From Syntrophomonadaceae bacterium (lineage in GTDB: Bacteria; Bacillota; Dethiobacteria; DTU022): a stretch of DNA of 18,182 nucleotides. Positions within the stretch are counted from its first letter, which is position 1, and every line of letters begins with the position of its first letter. Under the pieces are notes generated by a model. It was not told where the DNA came from and ran no database searches. It was given only the letters and a program-made list of their open reading frames with translations. Below are positions 8,001 to 13,300 of the stretch, piece by piece. The stretch spans positions 1 through 18,182 of the forward strand of contig SKWE01000239.1 in NCBI GenBank assembly GCA_007129055.1, given 5' to 3'. The position numbers were made by a program, and so were the translations under genes.

Positions 8001-8246
8001 TGGGTTATTATGACTATCCCACTTTGTATCTCTGTTGATTTCCTGCAACATAAGCCAGAGGTCAAAACCCTTTCCCCCGGTCCATAAATCTTTCATCTGC
8101 TGGGTTACCACACCGGTATTAATTTCATTCTTGTCAAGGTCGATACGCAGGGTGCGGTTTGCGTAGCCTCTATATAGCGGAGTTATTTCGAAGGGGAACT
8201 CTTTTAAAACGTTGTGCGCTGCCAAAAATTTATTTTTGTTAGTCAT
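5049..8246 (-). CDS. AOR N-terminal domain fused to NuoE- and NuoF/HydB-like modules
   Basis: 1065 residues and at least four modules. About 22-245 is the AOR N-terminal tungstopterin-binding domain (LVTTLSPLT, SNVGGYFGPFLKFAGFDA, AGRGGVGTVFRDKRLKAI). About 255-430 is a NuoE/HydC-like [2Fe-2S] domain (C349, C354, C390, C394). About 455-545 is a thioredoxin-like [2Fe-2S] domain (C470, C475, C507, C511). About 560-980 is a NuoF/HydB flavoprotein with GRGGGGF (624-630), NADEGDPGAF, GAGAFVCGESSAL and the [4Fe-4S] cysteines C924, C927, C930 and C970. The tail (1017-1057) is a two-[4Fe-4S] ferredoxin. This is the layout of bifurcating HydBC-type enzymes, with half of an AOR added in front. The ATG at 8246 has a GAGGGAG ribosome binding site. 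It is first in the operon and its stop overlaps the next start. Probable role: NAD(H)-reactive, FMN-containing half of a cytosolic aldehyde-type oxidoreductase. Confidence 0.93.
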   Translation of the reverse strand: MTNKNKFLAAHNVLKEFPFEITPLYRGYANRTLRIDLDKNEINTGVVTQQMKDLWTGGKGFDLWLMLQEINRDTKWDSHNNPICFSSGPLGGTTSFPGSGKTLVTTLSPLTNLVIDSNVGGYFGPFLKFAGFDALTIVGKAEDDVLIMIDAASGKISIETAPEESVDSHLVAEELTEAYADSDLDKKNIAVVSAGKGAEHSRMGILNFSFWDWRRNATRLKQAGRGGVGTVFRDKRLKAIVIKNKNFTPAWSIEENKVAHLVTPKKIYLQNDNNEIMILKNIIDRWGNNPDYVIEMMQDIQDEFKYISKTAIDLICTHTGSPKANIYHIATFYKSFSLEPKGETLIQVCVGTACHVKGAHNVLTSFERALNIKDGGTTDDHKYSLEGVRCLGACSIAPVIKIGDEVIGNVQARDVEKIIKDYEKHGKSGQISRIDSIGEGLTRIGKSDLALIKKKQEDCFAGYKAMLMVCTGTGCVSAKGFDIKQLLVEKLKEKNLEDEYLVIGTGCNGFCAVGPIVVIQPEGIFYQKVTPEAVDDLIEKHLIKGELVDELLYKDPVSEKTYTKMNQIEFFTGQQLIALRNKGLIDPENIDQYISRDGYKALARALEMDGDEIIDIVIQSGIRGRGGGGFPAGIKWKSCKSAMEKRGEISYVVCNADEGDPGAFMDRSIIETDPHSVIEGMLIAAKALNAQQGYIYIRKEYPLALERLQKALNQARERGLLGDSIMDSSFSFDLEIHRGAGAFVCGESSALMASMSGKAGEPRAKYIHNVEYGYRDKPTVLNNVETWANIPVIIEKGAEWFANIGTGDVSENPWGGSSGTKVFSLVGDVNNTGLVEVPMGITLHDIIYKIGGGIPGERDFKAIQTGGPSGGCIPADMLHMEVDFDSLTEAGSMMGSGGMIVMDDQTCMVDVARYFINFLIDESCGKCTACREGLFALREILTRITRGEGQDGDLDHLMDLSETIAETSLCQLGGTAPNPVLSTIKFFRNEYEAHIRDKKCPAGVCTELITYTINDNCTGCVICAKNCPTEAVSGIPKELHIIEQDKCIKCGICLESCKYNAVEVK

Positions 8247-8288
8247 ATTACTCCCTCAACTTGTAATGTAATTAAAGATCTTATTTCC

Positions 8289-8306
8289 ACGAATAACTAT
8301 ATTCGT
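8289..8306. promoter_or_regulatory. Candidate operator palindrome upstream of the AOR operon
   Basis: Perfect 7-bp arms ACGAATA / TATTCGT flank a 4-bp spacer, 43 bp before the AOR_N-NuoEF start codon. On the minus strand the repeat contains TATAGT, with TTGAGA 15 nt upstream, a possible -10/-35 pair with short spacing. A repressor bound here would cover the -10 box. No clearer promoter is visible in 8247-8362. Confidence 0.35.
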
Positions 8307-8362
8307 TTTAAACACTTCTCAATCCTGCAACTAAATCTTATTTTCACCACTAAGCCAACCAT

Positions 8363-8405
8363 AAAAAAAGCTGCGCCTTTATACTTAGATATATCGGCAC
8401 AGCTT
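8363..8405 (-). terminator. Intrinsic terminator of the ParM-like gene
   Basis: On the minus strand a 10-bp stem (AAGCTGTGCC with GGCGCAGCTT, one G-U pair, 18-nt loop) is followed by a run of seven T, 30 bp after the actin-like gene. It separates that gene from the AOR operon downstream. Confidence 0.85.
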
Positions 8406-8434
8406 ATTTCTATAAATTACCCTGCTATTTAAGC

Positions 8435-9433
8435 TTAGGCAAGATTCTTTGCAAGCTTGAAAAACCCTTTAACGTTTGCGAACTGGGCATCCTGAACCAG
8501 CATCATGTTATTGAATTTAGGAATCAGGTATTCGGAAAGCGATTCCCCTCCACCGCCAGTTAGGATTATTGCATCAAGCTCGCGGTAATCCCATAAGGAA
8601 TCAAGTTCGGTTTTAATCTTAGCGGCCAGATTGAAATATGCTTCCGATACTATATCACTGATGTCATGATTAACGCCGGCAATCTTAATAGATTTATTTT
8701 TAACTATTTGATCAAGCTCAAAGTCTTTCTTATCTATTTTATACCTGCTGCGAATCATTGCAGCAATTATCTCATAAGCGCTAACCATTCCACTGTTCGA
8801 TGAAGAGCTAAGACGGTCAACAAATTCAAGCGAGTCAGCAACAACAAAATCAGCAGTTTTAAAACCAATATCACAAATACCTACTATTTTATTGGTCATT
8901 TCCTGATCCGCAATTTCACCATTATTATCCAATACCAGGTTAAAAAGCGTACCAAAGGGCTGGGGAACAATTTTAATATCGTTCACAGTAATTTGACGTT
9001 CTTCCGGTTTGCCTTTGATGTGAATGCTAAAATGATGCTCTCCCGCTAAAATGTTTTTTAACTGATCCTGGTAACTTAATATATAATTTGTAGGCAATCC
9101 TGTAACAACACTAAACTGCTGATTGGGTTCCCGGGCAAATATGCCTAAAGAAGTTAAAAACAGAAGCAGAGTATTTAAATCTTCCGGTTTCTTGATATCC
9201 AGTGACCTGCTGGGAATTGAACTCTGCCGAATAGCATAATTGCCTATAAAATATTTTTTTCCGTTATAATCCAGTGCCAGGGTATCAAGAGGGGATTTAT
9301 AAGTACTGAGCTGGGAAAGATAAGATATGTCACGACCAATACCAACTACGCTTGGAAAAACTACTTCATCGTGCCCATTATAACTTTTTACAAAACCATA
9401 ACCTATATCCACACCAATAACTTCTCCATACAT
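8435..9433 (-). CDS. ParM/StbA-like bacterial actin (ALP_N family)
   Basis: 332 residues with the actin-fold nucleotide site: phosphate-1 loop GVDIGYGFVKSY (7-18), phosphate-2 loop GICDIGFKTADF (185-196) and adenosine motif IILTGGGGESL (289-299). It ends in the ANVKGFFKLA element typical of ParM and archaeal Ta0583-like actins. The family forms ATP-driven filaments, best known for plasmid segregation. Here no ParR-like gene or parC-like direct repeats lie beside it, and the neighbours are chromosomal metabolic genes, so plasmid partition is not supported. The gene is monocistronic, with its own promoter, a c-di-GMP riboswitch leader and a terminator. The ATG at 9433 follows an AAGGAG at a rather long 13 nt. 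Its cellular job is unknown; regulation suggests a link to the motile/sessile or developmental switch. Confidence 0.88.
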   Translation of the reverse strand: MYGEVIGVDIGYGFVKSYNGHDEVVFPSVVGIGRDISYLSQLSTYKSPLDTLALDYNGKKYFIGNYAIRQSSIPSRSLDIKKPEDLNTLLLFLTSLGIFAREPNQQFSVVTGLPTNYILSYQDQLKNILAGEHHFSIHIKGKPEERQITVNDIKIVPQPFGTLFNLVLDNNGEIADQEMTNKIVGICDIGFKTADFVVADSLEFVDRLSSSSNSGMVSAYEIIAAMIRSRYKIDKKDFELDQIVKNKSIKIAGVNHDISDIVSEAYFNLAAKIKTELDSLWDYRELDAIILTGGGGESLSEYLIPKFNNMMLVQDAQFANVKGFFKLAKNLA

Positions 9434-9521
9434 CTTAAATCTTCAACTCCTTCAGCGTTATGATTGTATATAATTCATTGGTCAAATTAGTAATTAATAA
9501 AACCCATATTTAAAAATAATA

Positions 9522-9619
9522 CCTGTCCCGGCCGGCCAGGCTATCATAGCTCCACAACGAACCTTAGACCCTTTAGCTTTGCGTCACTGCCTTTCAGCAG
9601 GTTTGCCGTATCGTACAGG
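9522..9619 (-). ncRNA. Cyclic-di-GMP-I (GEMM-I) riboswitch aptamer
   Basis: On the minus strand the conserved GEMM-I core is present in order. P1 pairs CCTGT (9615-9619) with ACAGG (9522-9526). Next come ACGGCAAACC, then a hairpin CTGCT-GAAA-GGCAG with the GNRA tetraloop, then GTGACGCAAAGC, AGGGTCTAAGG and CTATGATAGCC. Aligned to the Vibrio Vc2 aptamer, the ligand-contacting position 20 is G, which favours c-di-GMP over cGAMP. It lies in the 5' leader of the ParM-like actin, 88 nt before the start codon. After the aptamer a possible terminator (GCCTG...CAGGT around CCGGCCGG, then TATTATTTTT) shares the 3' strand of P1, so ligand binding would favour read-through (an ON switch). The aptamer call is from sequence pattern; the switch direction is inferred. 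Confidence 0.92.
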
Positions 9620-9643
9620 CTAACTTCCATAAATACTGTATAA

Positions 9644-9672
9644 AACATACAATATTAACATTCTTTTGTCAA
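9644..9672 (-). promoter_or_regulatory. Sigma-A promoter of the riboswitch-actin transcript
   Basis: On the minus strand a perfect -35 box TTGACA (9667-9672) is 17 nt from TATGTT (9644-9649). The predicted start, near 9637, gives about 18 nt before the riboswitch P1 stem. A 12-bp palindrome (GCTTATTTAAGC, 9674-9685) abuts the -35 box upstream. Its meaning is unclear. Confidence 0.75.
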
Positions 9673-9727
9673 TGCTTATTTAAGCAATCGAATTGCAGAC
9701 AATTGACTGAAATATACCGTTAATGTT

Positions 9728-10687
9728 TTAGCCTTGCACTGCAAAAAGCTTGCAATTATCTTCCTTTTCTTTATCGCGCAGGTTGCTGCAAATACTTTTG
9801 TTGGAGCTAATCGTCCATGAAGCTACTTTAGTTCCTGACAGAACAGCATTTTTTAGTGGCAATCCTTTAATCAGGCCTGCTACAGTTCCTGAAAAGAAAG
9901 CATCTCCTGCTCCGCTTGTATCTACGACCTTTGTTTCAATCGCCTTACGATAGCCTGTTTCTCCGCTATCCCTGTTGTAATAGATGGAGCCCAGGCTTCC
10001 AAGTGTTACAACGCTGTATCTTGAGCTTAACTTGTCAGTAAAAAAATGTTTTTCCAATTGTGTTTTAATCTCTTCCAAGGATAAATTGTTCAAATCTTTA
10101 TTTATTATCTGTCCTGCCTCGAAATCGTTACAAATAAAACATTCAAGATTAGGTAACAGGTCAAGGTTTTTCATAATTATATCCAGGTTGCCTGGTATGC
10201 CGTATGCCGGCCTATCCAGTTTTATACACAAATCAAGAACATCACGTGTAAGCTTGCTGTTTAAATCAAGTTCCAGGATGACGTGTGAAGAGTCTGCAAT
10301 AATACTTTCTCCCTTTGTTTTTATAAGCTCTTCAAGTAAAGAAAGATCAGGCATTTTTGAAATAGAGCCGGCCAGATCACCCTGTTCATTTATAATAGCC
10401 AGCCACATCCCCATTCCATCTTTTTCGGCACGCATGACATCCGCTGTATCAACTTTTTTTTCTTTTAAAGTATCTATAACTTCCTGTCCCATAGAGCTAT
10501 TATCAATGCTGGCTACCAGTTTTACCGGTAGATCCATCTTGGAAAGATTCTCCGCTACATTTCGACCGACTCCTCCATGGACAAATTCAATATCTCCGAG
10601 ATTTCTTCCATCCGGATAGTACTTGTTACAGGCAAAGCCTTTGCAGTCGATAAAAACTGTGCCTATTACCGAAACACTTAAATCCAT
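9728..10687 (-). CDS. PfkB-family sugar/nucleoside kinase (PsuK/YeiC-like)
   Basis: A 319-residue ribokinase-family enzyme. Residues 38-48 read GGVGRNVAENL, the first PfkB signature in the form typical of pseudouridine kinases (PsuK/YeiC). NDFEAG (187-192) is the conserved NxxE magnesium motif, and DTSGAGDAFFSG (256-267) holds the anion hole and catalytic Asp262. It phosphorylates a sugar or nucleoside hydroxyl with ATP; the exact substrate cannot be read from sequence. It is 38 bp after the YqeC-MocA gene, has an AAAGGGG ribosome binding site, and is probably the last gene of the molybdenum-hydroxylase operon, although no strong terminator follows. No psuG-like glycosidase is nearby, so a nucleoside or ribose kinase serving purine metabolism is an equally good reading. 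Confidence 0.88.
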   Translation of the reverse strand: MDLSVSVIGTVFIDCKGFACNKYYPDGRNLGDIEFVHGGVGRNVAENLSKMDLPVKLVASIDNSSMGQEVIDTLKEKKVDTADVMRAEKDGMGMWLAIINEQGDLAGSISKMPDLSLLEELIKTKGESIIADSSHVILELDLNSKLTRDVLDLCIKLDRPAYGIPGNLDIIMKNLDLLPNLECFICNDFEAGQIINKDLNNLSLEEIKTQLEKHFFTDKLSSRYSVVTLGSLGSIYYNRDSGETGYRKAIETKVVDTSGAGDAFFSGTVAGLIKGLPLKNAVLSGTKVASWTISSNKSICSNLRDKEKEDNCKLFAVQG

Positions 10688-10725
10688 TTAATCTAAAACC
10701 CCTTTCTATAATCTTCAGCCACAAC

Positions 10726-12105
10726 TTATTTATTTAATGTTGCATAGTCTCCAGGTGTGTCTATATCTAACAGTACTGCCTCGTTATCACTTTCAAAATA
10801 ACCTATTTTACTATCTGGTAATGTTTCCAGTAAAACCCTTCCTCCCCTGTCACCGGATAGCTGCTGCATGAGGGGCCAGGTTCTCCGGTCAAACAAAACT
10901 GGATTGCCTCTTTGGCCTCTATATAGAGGGCAGGTTATAAGATCAAAGTTTTTTGAATAATAATAAATTAATTCTCTGTAAGTTTTAGATGGTATTAAGG
11001 GTTGATCAGCAAGTGCAAATATAACACCCTGAGAACTTTTTTCAACCGAATTTAGTCCTACTTTAACTGACTCAGCCATTCCTGATTTATAATTGTGGTT
11101 CTCAACTATCTTATATTTATTTTTCTTTAATAATCTTGACCAACTGCTGCCTGGCTGCACTACAACAATTATATCTTCGATACCGGCATCGCATATATTC
11201 TGTAATGTAGATTCAAGCATGCTTACACCATTGATGTCCAACATTAATTTGTTGCTTCCCATTCGTCTGGATTCACCGGCAGCCAATACCACACAGGAAA
11301 CGCCCGGGTCCGCAGCGCTAAAATCATTCATGAAATATCCCTGCACAGGGTAAGCATTACTTGCTTCGGTTAACAACAGCATTCCCTTAACAAGAATGTC
11401 CTTCTGCAAAAAAGATAAAAGTTGCAGGGCAGTATGGCTAAAGTCATTTAAAAGATCAGCTTTGTTTAGAATAAATACCAACCTTGGGTCCGCTGCCTGG
11501 CATAAGCCAAGTTTGGCCATCTTAATAAAGGCCGCTGCAACAATTTCTACAGTTACAATATTCTTATATTTTGCAGCCGGGATCGATTTTATAAATTCTT
11601 CTATACAATGAACGTGCTCTTCATCCAAAACTGCATTTACTGCATCAGCACCAATTACCGGAATAATCAGGCTCGAGCTTGAGGGTATAACGGGTTCATT
11701 ATTCCGATATCCCTTTAATGGTCGTCCCTTCGATCCGTCAGCCTCAACCAAAATAGCAATATCAAGTCTTTCCTGCAGCTGTTCTACCAGATCAGGATCA
11801 ATACCGCACAATTTGCCATCGGACATTTTATAATTGAATAAAACAGCAGAACTGTGCTCTTTATAATGTTCATTTAGTGTTGAAAATATATCCTGCGTTT
11901 TTTCAAGTGAGAAGAGTGGAAACCCTTCAGGCGCATACATTTTTGTCGTAGTGGTTATCAGAACTTTACCACCGCTTTCGATCATTTCAGATGCAAGCTT
12001 AAGTAGTAAAGAAGTTTTACCACCTGCCCCGTAAAAAGAGGCTACGGTGTTATTGTCAATATTTAATGCCTGGAGAAGAGAAAGCTGTTTCATATCAAGT
12101 ATCAA
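10726..12105 (-). CDS. yqeC: YqeC-MocA fusion: selenium-dependent hydroxylase accessory protein / Mo-cofactor cytidylyltransferase-like
   Basis: 459 residues in two domains. Residues 1-260 match YqeC, a putative GTP/ATP-binding accessory protein of selenium-dependent molybdenum hydroxylases, with P-loop GAGGKTS (26-32), VEADGSKGRPLKGY (120-133) and NKAD (214-217). Residues 269-459 match MocA/YgfJ nucleotidyltransferases, with LAAGESRRMGSNKLML (274-289), ALADQP (364-369) and RGQRGNPVLF (396-405). MocA cytidylylates molybdopterin to MCD for xanthine-dehydrogenase-family enzymes. The fusion joins two maturation steps of the hydroxylase encoded upstream. The longest frame starts at TTG 12105, overlapping the previous stop (TTGA). 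The ATG at 12093 is the alternative start. Neither has a clear Shine-Dalgarno, so translation is probably coupled. Confidence 0.92.
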   Translation of the reverse strand: MILDMKQLSLLQALNIDNNTVASFYGAGGKTSLLLKLASEMIESGGKVLITTTTKMYAPEGFPLFSLEKTQDIFSTLNEHYKEHSSAVLFNYKMSDGKLCGIDPDLVEQLQERLDIAILVEADGSKGRPLKGYRNNEPVIPSSSSLIIPVIGADAVNAVLDEEHVHCIEEFIKSIPAAKYKNIVTVEIVAAAFIKMAKLGLCQAADPRLVFILNKADLLNDFSHTALQLLSFLQKDILVKGMLLLTEASNAYPVQGYFMNDFSAADPGVSCVVLAAGESRRMGSNKLMLDINGVSMLESTLQNICDAGIEDIIVVVQPGSSWSRLLKKNKYKIVENHNYKSGMAESVKVGLNSVEKSSQGVIFALADQPLIPSKTYRELIYYYSKNFDLITCPLYRGQRGNPVLFDRRTWPLMQQLSGDRGGRVLLETLPDSKIGYFESDNEAVLLDIDTPGDYATLNK

Positions 12106-12374
12106 GCCCGGAAGTAACAGCGATCAATACACTCAAGCCCCGATCCCAGGTCAACAATTCCTTTCCCTGCCCGCGGGCACTTTACAGCAGACATTTTTTG
12201 ATGCGGACATATAGTCCAACCTGCTTCACCAAGGTTGTACCCACCGCATTCAAGACATTTTAAGCCAGATTTAGTAGAGACCACTTCCTGGATGTCTTTT
12301 ATCCTGTTGCAATCGAAGCATATGCAATAATCAAGTGATTCTATTTTTAAGGCATTATTTCCTTTCTCCATCAT
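12102..12374 (-). CDS. Nine-cysteine small protein in the hydroxylase operon, unknown
   Basis: A 90-residue soluble protein with nine Cys, at 17, 19, 22, 40, 43, 56, 66, 82 and 86. The clusters are CICFDC, CLECGG, CPHQKMSAVKCPRAGKG and CIDRC. The CxxC pairs look like one or two zinc ribbons or a small iron-sulfur protein. I do not recognise the family. It lies between yqeB (44 bp gap) and yqeC-mocA (4-nt overlap). Together with a good GGGGAG ribosome binding site before the tandem ATGs at 12374/12371, this supports a real gene with a role in hydroxylase maturation, perhaps metal, sulfur or selenium handling. That role is inferred from position only. There is no signal peptide or membrane segment. 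Confidence 0.82.
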   Translation of the reverse strand: MMEKGNNALKIESLDYCICFDCNRIKDIQEVVSTKSGLKCLECGGYNLGEAGWTICPHQKMSAVKCPRAGKGIVDLGSGLECIDRCYFRA

Positions 12375-12418
12375 TACTGTCTCCCCTGGATAATATTAAA
12401 TGCTACAATAAAACTATA

Positions 12419-13231
12419 TCACAATTTACTAATATTATCAAAGTGATAGCGGTGAAGTATAGCTTCGAGAACAGCGCCTCCAACTGCCCTTGCTTTATCA
12501 GAAATTTTATCTATATTTACTTCTTTTCCCCTGGGATCTATGTCGCCAATTTTCATACCTTCTTCGATTTCTAAACCGGGATAAAGGAGTCCCCGAATCA
12601 TACCACTTATCTCACTTTGAACAGGTCTCTCATTAATATAGGCCAAAGTTTCACCCTTTTTAACAATATCACCTATCTCCATGGTAGGTTTAAAAATGCC
12701 GCTTTCCGGTGCCTTTAAAAGTCGTTCAATACCGAATCCTTCAACTTTTCCCGGAACTCCGGTATTTTTTGCTGCTTCACCGTTGTAAATAACTGTTCCC
12801 AGATCAGGTCCACGCATCGTTTCCACTACTGCGTGAACATCTCTGCCGGCGTAAAAACCCGGCCCCAACCCTATAACCAGTTCAGCATCATCTATACTTG
12901 CCAGGTCAGCAGTCTTTTTCATTCTGGCATCCACTAATATTTTCGGCCTGGATTTCTTAATACTGAAAGCTTCGGGATCAACTAAGACAGCCACTTTTTT
13001 GTTTTTATTGGCAACCGCAACTTTTATGTGATCAGGACACAGTATTGCCTCCACATTTTCAACCATTATTTTTTTCTCATAAACTGCCGAAGCAAAAGAA
13101 ACAAGCCGCCTGACGACCAGCGGTTCAGGTAGTTCAAGCATCACTAGATCGAAACCAGCCATAAATAACCTGTGCGCCACTCCTGTCGCCAGGTCTCCCG
13201 CTCCGCGTATAAATACCTGTCGTGGAATCAT
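12419..13231 (-). CDS. yqeB: Selenium-dependent molybdenum hydroxylase maturation protein YqeB
   Basis: 270 residues, matching the EF2563/YqeB family. There is an N-terminal Rossmann-like RGAGDLATGVAHRL (9-22), a central GLGPGFYAGRDVHAVVETMRG and a C-terminal lipoyl/biotinyl-like region with FKPTMEIGDIVKKGETLAYI and the GLLYPGLEIEEGMKIGDIDPRG stretch. YqeB and YqeC are the marker genes of the trait in which a labile selenium atom is placed in molybdenum hydroxylases; the chemistry YqeB performs is not established. The gene starts 70 bp after the catalytic subunit, with GAGGG 9 nt before the ATG. A hairpin at 13254-13280 lies in that gap. Its presence is the best evidence that the upstream hydroxylase is the selenium-dependent type. 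Confidence 0.92.
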   Translation of the reverse strand: MIPRQVFIRGAGDLATGVAHRLFMAGFDLVMLELPEPLVVRRLVSFASAVYEKKIMVENVEAILCPDHIKVAVANKNKKVAVLVDPEAFSIKKSRPKILVDARMKKTADLASIDDAELVIGLGPGFYAGRDVHAVVETMRGPDLGTVIYNGEAAKNTGVPGKVEGFGIERLLKAPESGIFKPTMEIGDIVKKGETLAYINERPVQSEISGMIRGLLYPGLEIEEGMKIGDIDPRGKEVNIDKISDKARAVGGAVLEAILHRYHFDNISKL

Positions 13232-13253
13232 CGTGTTTAACCCTCTTAATTTG

Positions 13254-13280
13254 AAAGGGGAAGGTTATCCCTCCCCCTTT
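13254..13280 (-). other. Intercistronic hairpin between catalytic subunit and yqeB
   Basis: An 11-bp inverted repeat (AAAGGGGGAGG with CCTTCCCCTTT on the minus strand, one G-U pair, 5-nt loop) lies in the 70-bp gap. No T-run follows, so it is more likely an mRNA-stabilising or processing element, or a weak attenuator, than a full terminator. Confidence 0.55.
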
Positions 13281-13300
13281 TCTTTAATCTGTGTAGATTT

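Noticed and set aside
3034..8246. Reading the two large proteins as complex I (NuoEFG) or an FeFe-hydrogenase
   Set aside because: No membrane subunits and no H-cluster motifs are present; the parts not matching Nuo/Hyd modules match AOR halves instead.
9434..9727. Possible parC-like centromere upstream of the ParM-like gene
   Set aside because: No tandem direct repeats are visible; the conserved blocks are explained by the GEMM-I riboswitch and promoter.
9984..10619. Plus-strand open frame of 211 codons
   Set aside because: Antisense to the PfkB kinase; Ser-rich composition comes from the reverse complement of the real coding frame.
13254..13280. Strong intrinsic terminator before yqeB
   Set aside because: The hairpin lacks a following T-run, and the downstream accessory genes logically belong with the hydroxylase.
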